62,604 nt of DNA from an uncultured Muribaculaceae bacterium (GTDB lineage: Bacteria > Bacteroidota > Bacteroidia > Bacteroidales > Muribaculaceae). Within the stretch, counting starts at the first letter, position 1. Every line of letters starts with the position of its first letter. Both the position numbers and the translations under genes were made by a program. Positions 58,724 to 62,604 of the stretch are shown here, one piece after another. The stretch is from contig CAMWRV010000007.1 of assembly GCA_947176745.1 (NCBI GenBank), positions 1 through 62,604 on the forward strand. The letters run 5' to 3'. A model generated the notes under the pieces. That model made no database searches. It was not told the origin of the DNA and was given only the letters and a program-made list of their open reading frames with translations.

Positions 58724-61356
58724 ATCGGCGGCGGCACGATGCCCCGGCCCTTTCGCGTCCATCCCTGCTCCATCGACCGGAGATAGAACATGACACACTC
58801 CATCATGAAATTGTCGAACAGATTCCACTGCTCGTCGTCCCAGTCGGCGAAGAGCTGATGGCCGAAGCAGTCGAAGGGGGTGCACCGGGTATTGAAGTAG
58901 TCGGAGAAAGCCATCATCACGCGCCTGTCGGTTCCGGATTCGGACTGGTCGTTGAGAGAGTGGTTGGTAGTGATCAGGAACTTCGGCGCGTTCTCATACT
59001 TGATCTCGAAGCGGGCGCCCGCCTTCGGATTTATCTGCAGATCGCCGGTCAGAGCAGAATGGAAATTCTCGAAATCAAAATTGACACGGGTGTCATCAAG
59101 GAATACCAACCGGGTATTAGGAGTCACAAGCGAATAAATGAAATCGTCGTCATTCCTGAGTCTCTTGCAGTCAACGGTCTGTACGTCGAGAATATGGCCG
59201 AGGGCCTGTCCGATCATCGACTTGCCTGACCGGCCGTTTGAAGCCCCTACTTCATCCATGCGTGCGTCCATTGCCACGACGCACACCTGTTCGCTATGCG
59301 GTTTCCATGAATTGGCAAGAAACCCGATTGCCGTGACCTTGTTGATTATATGCCTGTAGAACAGGTCATAGTCATCTGGTGTCATGGCATTCTCTCGGCC
59401 TTTCCAGAAGTTGGAGGTTTTGAGGATGAACTGCAGGAATTCCGACTTTATGCCCTCTTCGGTAATATCGAGATTAAAACGACCGTCTTTCCGGAGCTCG
59501 ATGAAGCGGAAAACCGGGATGCGGCGGAACTTGCGGCCGATCACGTTGTGTTTCCATACATATTCTGAAATATCGGAAGTCTCGATATCCGCCGGTGAGA
59601 TCGAGACCTTGCAGTTATTGTAATAATACTGCTGCGCCATCGGCACGAAGTGCATGAAGTCGTCCTGCAGTTCAGGCAGACGTTCGAGAATGTCGGCTCC
59701 CAACCATGTTTTCATGCGTGAAATGAACGCGCTGATCACGGTTCTGTCTTTGGTCGACTTCAATACATAATCATAGACGAAGTCGCGGATCTCAGTTCCG
59801 GAAGTCTCCGAGATGACGAAATCGTTTATCTTGACCAGCTTGTATTCCCCATGCTTGAGATCGATGGTGTGGATCTTGTGGAATTCGTTGGCCACGAGAA
59901 AATCCATTGCTGCGCTAAAATTGAACTCCACTGTCTTTTTGTCCTTGTCATTGACTGACACAGACCAGAAGTTTGACTCCTTCGCGCCTCTGGCCGCTTC
60001 TTTGAATTCTCCGTTATCGACCACATATGAAATTCCACCGAACCTGAAAGTTACAAGTCCTTTTATGGACTCATCATATTTGTCGAAAAAGTCTTTTCTG
60101 GAATTAAGATTCCAGAAATCCTTGATCTGGTTGTCGGTTACAGTCGTTATCTTGTGAACATCGACATATTGACCGTGCCCGTCATGGCTCAGCATCGCCG
60201 CGTGAAAATCATCGGCAAGTTCCTGCTCGCGCATGTGAAGCGTTCCGACGAGAAGATCGTCGATGCCCTTGTCTCCGCGTTCGTTGGCGTTGATGTGGCC
60301 GAACCAGACGTCGACCGACAGACCGAGTTTGTGAAGAGTGCCGACATACTGTTTGAACTTGATGACCGCCTTTGCGAACTGGTTAGGTCTCTGGTCTACG
60401 GCGCATCCCGGCTCAATGTTTGACGAAAGATGATCCCAGTCGGAATCCATCAGCAGCACGACATTCGACACCGAACATTTGCGGACAATATACTGCAGCT
60501 CCTTTATCAGACCGGACTCGGCGTTTCCGATATTGTATATGCCCTGTATGCCGATTGATGGAATGCCGTGTAGACAAGCCTTCTCTGCCTTCTTCTCCCC
60601 CTCCTGAATGACAAGAGTCTCGATCTTTTCCGAATTGTGGTATGCTTGCCTGATAAATTCAGGGATATAGAACATGCATGGCGCCCCTTTGGGCGTCTGA
60701 TATTTGATCTCCTTGCCATTGGCATCGGTATGCAGTGCTGGATTCGACCATCTGACCCTGACATAAGGACGCATAGATCCTTTGCCCCCCTTTTCGGAGA
60801 ATCTGACCGGATTGCCGTCAAGGTCGTAATAGTAGATCAGCATCTCGTCATCCGAGTCATTCAGATGGCGGACGGCCTTGTCTGCACCCCCTTTTCTGAA
60901 AGGAGACTCAAGCCGGAAGTCATCCGATCCCTTTACGGGCACACGGACGAAGACATCATCGAAAGTCAGGCCGGAAGCGAACAACTGCATTTCGCAGAAC
61001 GACTTTCTGACCGCGCCGGTAGCCGCTCCGGAAGCGGGCTTGACAACCGGCGAGAGATTGACATTATACTCCATGGCGAGCTGATCGACGGCGGTCAGGA
61101 AATCGACTCCCCGCACATGCATGAAAGCGTTGATAGCGCCCGAGAGCGAGAAACCGCAGTTGTAGCACTTCGCACCGGACACATATCCAGCCCCCTTCTT
61201 TTTGCGCCAGACCTGGAGCCCCTTGTTCTTGCCGGCTGCTCCGCATTCGGGGCATTTGCAATATCTGGAGGCCCCATTACCTTTAAGATCTGGGAAGAAG
61301 TCGCGGATATCAGCGGCCTCCTCGACAGCCTGAATGTCTAACCGTGAATACTTCAT
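58384..61356 (-). CDS. Phage primase-helicase, C-terminus altered by duplication
   Basis: A 990-aa replication protein. It has an N-terminal zinc finger (Cys35, Cys38, Cys64, Cys67), a toprim-like primase domain (LVIQEGEKKAEKA near 250, VVLLMDSDWD near 305) and a C-terminal SF3/D5-type helicase. The helicase has Walker A GASNGRSGKSMIGQ near 700 and Walker B LVFLDDTRVNF. It primes and unwinds phage DNA. The last 40 residues (WSSSNVGHCARPW...) come from the out-of-frame second repeat unit and replace the original ~53-residue end found at 58127-58290. The catalytic domains are intact, so it may still work. Confidence 0.9.
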   Translation of the reverse strand: MKYSRLDIQAVEEAADIRDFFPDLKGNGASRYCKCPECGAAGKNKGLQVWRKKKGAGYVSGAKCYNCGFSLSGAINAFMHVRGVDFLTAVDQLAMEYNVNLSPVVKPASGAATGAVRKSFCEMQLFASGLTFDDVFVRVPVKGSDDFRLESPFRKGGADKAVRHLNDSDDEMLIYYYDLDGNPVRFSEKGGKGSMRPYVRVRWSNPALHTDANGKEIKYQTPKGAPCMFYIPEFIRQAYHNSEKIETLVIQEGEKKAEKACLHGIPSIGIQGIYNIGNAESGLIKELQYIVRKCSVSNVVLLMDSDWDHLSSNIEPGCAVDQRPNQFAKAVIKFKQYVGTLHKLGLSVDVWFGHINANERGDKGIDDLLVGTLHMREQELADDFHAAMLSHDGHGQYVDVHKITTVTDNQIKDFWNLNSRKDFFDKYDESIKGLVTFRFGGISYVVDNGEFKEAARGAKESNFWSVSVNDKDKKTVEFNFSAAMDFLVANEFHKIHTIDLKHGEYKLVKINDFVISETSGTEIRDFVYDYVLKSTKDRTVISAFISRMKTWLGADILERLPELQDDFMHFVPMAQQYYYNNCKVSISPADIETSDISEYVWKHNVIGRKFRRIPVFRFIELRKDGRFNLDITEEGIKSEFLQFILKTSNFWKGRENAMTPDDYDLFYRHIINKVTAIGFLANSWKPHSEQVCVVAMDARMDEVGASNGRSGKSMIGQALGHILDVQTVDCKRLRNDDDFIYSLVTPNTRLVFLDDTRVNFDFENFHSALTGDLQINPKAGARFEIKYENAPKFLITTNHSLNDQSESGTDRRVMMAFSDYFNTRCTPFDCFGHQLFADWDDEQWNLFDNFMMECVMFYLRSMEQGWTRKGRGIVPPPMEQLERRALRQTMGEAFLMWAETLFDLSNGVINTRISRKELTSKYHEKFPSAKESIRPHDFKNRMIAFCRFKGWSSSNVGHCARPWAKRSSCGPRLCSISRTGSSTPEYRARN

Positions 61357-61553
61357 AGCTTGAAGATCTCACGGTTGAACTCCTCATTGATCGCCCGCTT
61401 GAATATCGGACGAATTCTGATGTTTCCTTCTCGCCAACGTCTTACAGTATACTGATGAACCGAACATGCATCACATATTCGCACTATTGCAGACCGGCGA
61501 TGTGGTCCGTCCATAGGATCGAGAAATTGTCTGAGTTCGTCGCAGCTGTTCAT
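61353..61553 (-). CDS. Small HTH protein upstream of the primase
   Basis: A 66-aa protein (MNSCDELRQFLDPMDGPHRRS) with a helix-turn-helix-like segment ICDACSVHQYTVRRWREGNIRI. Its stop overlaps the primase start by four bases. It is the first leftward gene from the repressor region, the position of a Cro- or activator-type regulator. Confidence 0.75.
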   Translation of the reverse strand: MNSCDELRQFLDPMDGPHRRSAIVRICDACSVHQYTVRRWREGNIRIRPIFKRAINEEFNREIFKL

Positions 61554-61708
61554 AGTTAATTGTTATTTTAACTTATAAATGTGCGCCTTGACGCACATAG
61601 TTGATAAGAAATTATTATATTTGTGGGTGCAAATATAGACATTATTACACAATAACTGTAATTTCTGTGCACATAATCTATAATATTAACAATATTTAAC
61701 TATTTCAA
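61554..61708. promoter_or_regulatory. Divergent lysis-lysogeny control region
   Basis: It contains TATATTTG on the plus strand (61616-61623) and TATATTTG on the minus strand (61637-61630), facing each other six bases apart. There is an inverted repeat ATGTGCG/CGCACAT (61579-61598) and a palindrome TGTGCACA (61666-61673). These are likely operators for the adjacent HTH proteins. Confidence 0.6.
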
Positions 61709-62116
61709 ATGATCAATTTTGGTGAATCTTTTCAACTACTTCTTGAGAAAGGGCACATGTCTGCCGAGACTGTCGCCCACGAATTAGGATGCAGCAAATC
61801 CTATATTTATCAATTAAAGAACAAGGATTCAATTGATTACTCTTTATTAGAAAAGATTTGCAGGATATTCAAGGTATCGCCTCTAATGTTCTTTGACCGC
61901 GAGGTTTGCCATTACGGACTAATTCAGGACGGCAATGTAACAAACAATGAATACAGCAACACCTCATTTGCAGGACATGCCACAATGAATATAGGATTTA
62001 TGGATGATATAAGGAATCTGAAAGAAAAACTTGAAGAAAAAGAACGGTTGATAGCCGAAAAGGAGCGGCTTATCCAACTGTTACTTAACGGAAAAGGAAA
62101 CTTGAATCTGGTCTGA
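61709..62116 (+). CDS. Prophage repressor-like XRE protein
   Basis: A 135-aa protein. The N-terminal XRE helix-turn-helix (MSAETVAHELGCSKSYIYQLKNKDSIDYSLLEKICRIFKVSPLMFF, residues ~17-62) is followed by a linker and a C-terminal coiled coil (DDIRNLKEKLEEKERLIAEKERLIQLLL) for oligomerisation. It is the only rightward gene in the repressor region, adjacent to attR and divergent from the replication operon, as a CI-type repressor should be. There is no peptidase domain, so induction would not be by LexA-like self-cleavage. Confidence 0.85.
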   Translation: MINFGESFQLLLEKGHMSAETVAHELGCSKSYIYQLKNKDSIDYSLLEKICRIFKVSPLMFFDREVCHYGLIQDGNVTNNEYSNTSFAGHATMNIGFMDDIRNLKEKLEEKERLIAEKERLIQLLLNGKGNLNLV

Positions 62117-62120
62117 GTCC

Positions 62121-62137
62121 ATAGACGTGTAATAGAC
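62121..62137 (+). promoter_or_regulatory. Candidate integrase arm-type sites at attR
   Basis: ATAGACG at 62121 and ATAGAC at 62132, 11 bp apart, about 100 bp inside attR. Same motif and period as at attL. Confidence 0.5.
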
Positions 62138-62232
62138 TCAGAAGCACAAAACCGCCCAAACACCCAATTTGCAATCCATTGCAAATCAACAAAATAAGTC
62201 AGCGCAAAAAGAACCGGGCCATAACCGGAGTG

Positions 62233-62247
62233 TCCCTCTCTCTCCGC
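62233..62247 (+). other. attR core
   Basis: TCCCTCTCTCTCCGC, second copy of the attachment core. The rest of the tRNA is not repeated here. Confidence 0.9.
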
Positions 62248-62263
62248 CAAGCATTTTATTGAG

Positions 62264-62300
62264 CGCCTGAGTATTACTGATACTCAGGCGTTTAGCTTTT
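62264..62300 (+). terminator. Original host terminator of tRNA-Ser, now beyond attR
   Basis: CGCCTGAGTAT at 62264-62274 pairs with ATACTCAGGCG at 62280-62290, followed by TTTAGCTTTT. The next ~180 bp hold nothing I can name. Confidence 0.7.
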
Positions 62301-62479
62301 CGCCCTATCGCCAAAAACAGACCCGATTCAGCCAATTTTTGACACTTTCGTGCAACATTCGGTTTATAACATGACATGGCACACCCAAGTCCCGGAAAGA
62401 ATTGCAAGCAGTCACATGGCCAGACACACTTTTGTCGGATTAGTCTGATTTGTCACATATTATGTCCTCAGTGTCAGAA

Positions 62480-62495
62480 TATTTTTGTAATTTTG
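62480..62495 (+). promoter_or_regulatory. Tandem -7 elements of the DUF1016 gene
   Basis: TATTTTTG at 62480-62487 and TAATTTTG at 62488-62495 lie 30-45 bp before the ATG. Confidence 0.5.
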
Positions 62496-62525
62496 TAATC
62501 AACTTGACAACAGGAAAATAAAATC

Positions 62526-62604
62526 ATGAGCAAACTGATTAAGACTGACATTGAATACGCCAGATGGATTCAGGATCTAAAAGAACGATACCGTCGCAGT
62601 CAGA
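62526..62604 (+). CDS. DUF1016 / YhcG-like PDDEXK nuclease family protein, 5' end
   Basis: The first 26 codons read MSKLIKTDIEYARWIQDLKE then RYRRSQ, the standard opening of the DUF1016 N-terminal domain, which is followed in full-length members by a PDDEXK nuclease. The window ends here. It is host DNA, or a neighbouring element, outside the prophage. Confidence 0.75.
   Translation, partial: MSKLIKTDIEYARWIQDLKERYRRSQ

Larger units (their letters stand above)
25270..62247. mobile_element. Temperate tailed-phage prophage integrated at tRNA-Ser
   Basis: Bounded by the 15-bp direct repeat TCCCTCTCTCTCCGC at 25270-25284 (inside tRNA-Ser) and 62233-62247. The element unit is about 36.96 kb. It carries an integrase next to attL, a repressor-like HTH gene next to attR, terminase, portal, capsid protease, major capsid protein, tape measure, tail fibres, holin, amidase and primase-helicase. 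The gene set is complete enough for an active siphovirus-type phage, except for a frameshifting duplication in the primase. Almost all structural genes run leftward. Confidence 0.95.

Overview
The window reads as chromosome of a gut Bacteroidales bacterium, most likely Muribaculaceae. Its G+C is moderate, its promoters are of the Bacteroidetes type (TTG, about 20 bp, TAnnTTTG), and it carries a SusC/SusD/SusE/SusF-type locus, lipoprotein signal peptides, an ATP-type PEP carboxykinase and a Bacteroidetes-type secreted protein with a sorting-like C-terminal tail. Species-level assignment is inference.

Host part, 1-25.3 kb. A leftward housekeeping group (YihX-like HAD phosphatase, ribF, upp, start of recF) diverges from pfkA. 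Then come tRNA-Tyr(GTA) and a lipoprotein/ABC ATPase/FtsX-like permease operon. After a 390-bp leader comes a glycan-uptake operon (SusC, SusD, SusE-like, SusF-like) with no glycoside hydrolase beside it, followed by a separately promoted secreted protein with SusE/F-like modules. An uncharacterised conserved gene, a DUF115/MptE-like gene, an NAD-dependent epimerase, pckA, an AraC-type regulator and an ArnT-like membrane glycosyltransferase complete this part. It ends at tRNA-Ser(TGA).

Prophage, 25,270-62,247. A temperate tailed phage sits in the 3' end of tRNA-Ser between 15-bp direct repeats (attL/attR). The integrase adjoins attL and an HTH repressor adjoins attR. Between them lie a leftward head and packaging block (26.6-39.3 kb), a leftward tail and lysis block (43.0-54.3 kb) and a leftward primase-helicase replication operon (57.9-61.6 kb). 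A hicAB toxin-antitoxin pair and several small rightward or leftward 'moron-like' transcription units are inserted between these blocks. Host DNA resumes at 62.25 kb with a tRNA-type terminator and the start of a DUF1016 (YhcG-like) nuclease gene.

Two systems look new to me. First, an approximately 0.85-kb leftward module occurs twice (40.0-40.9 and 54.4-55.3 kb). It has a promoter, a ~72-nt RNA ending at an intrinsic terminator, a nested structured leader, a two-helix membrane-protein gene and a 115-residue gene. The three segments predicted to pair (R1, R2, R3) have changed together between the copies, so each copy still pairs with itself but poorly with the other. This looks like a duplicated, orthogonalised RNA switch controlling a membrane protein and possibly tail-operon read-through. 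Second, a two-gene cassette occurs six times, on both strands. It is a 40-47-residue ORF, then a GC-rich hairpin, then a short protein with a 'YFxxSxxWLxxKLxG' core resembling DUF5053. The two genes fall into matching subfamilies, as expected of partners. An unpaired seventh copy of the second gene also exists.

Other notable points are a 218-bp tandem duplication that frameshifts the primase-helicase C-terminus, and a run of eight AGTACT palindromes in 340 bp upstream of the head operon. Paired integrase arm-type repeats (ATAGAC, 11-bp spacing) lie inside both attachment sites, two tail proteins are rich in leucine-rich repeats, and one small cassette gene carries an in-frame A_AAA_AAG slippery heptamer.
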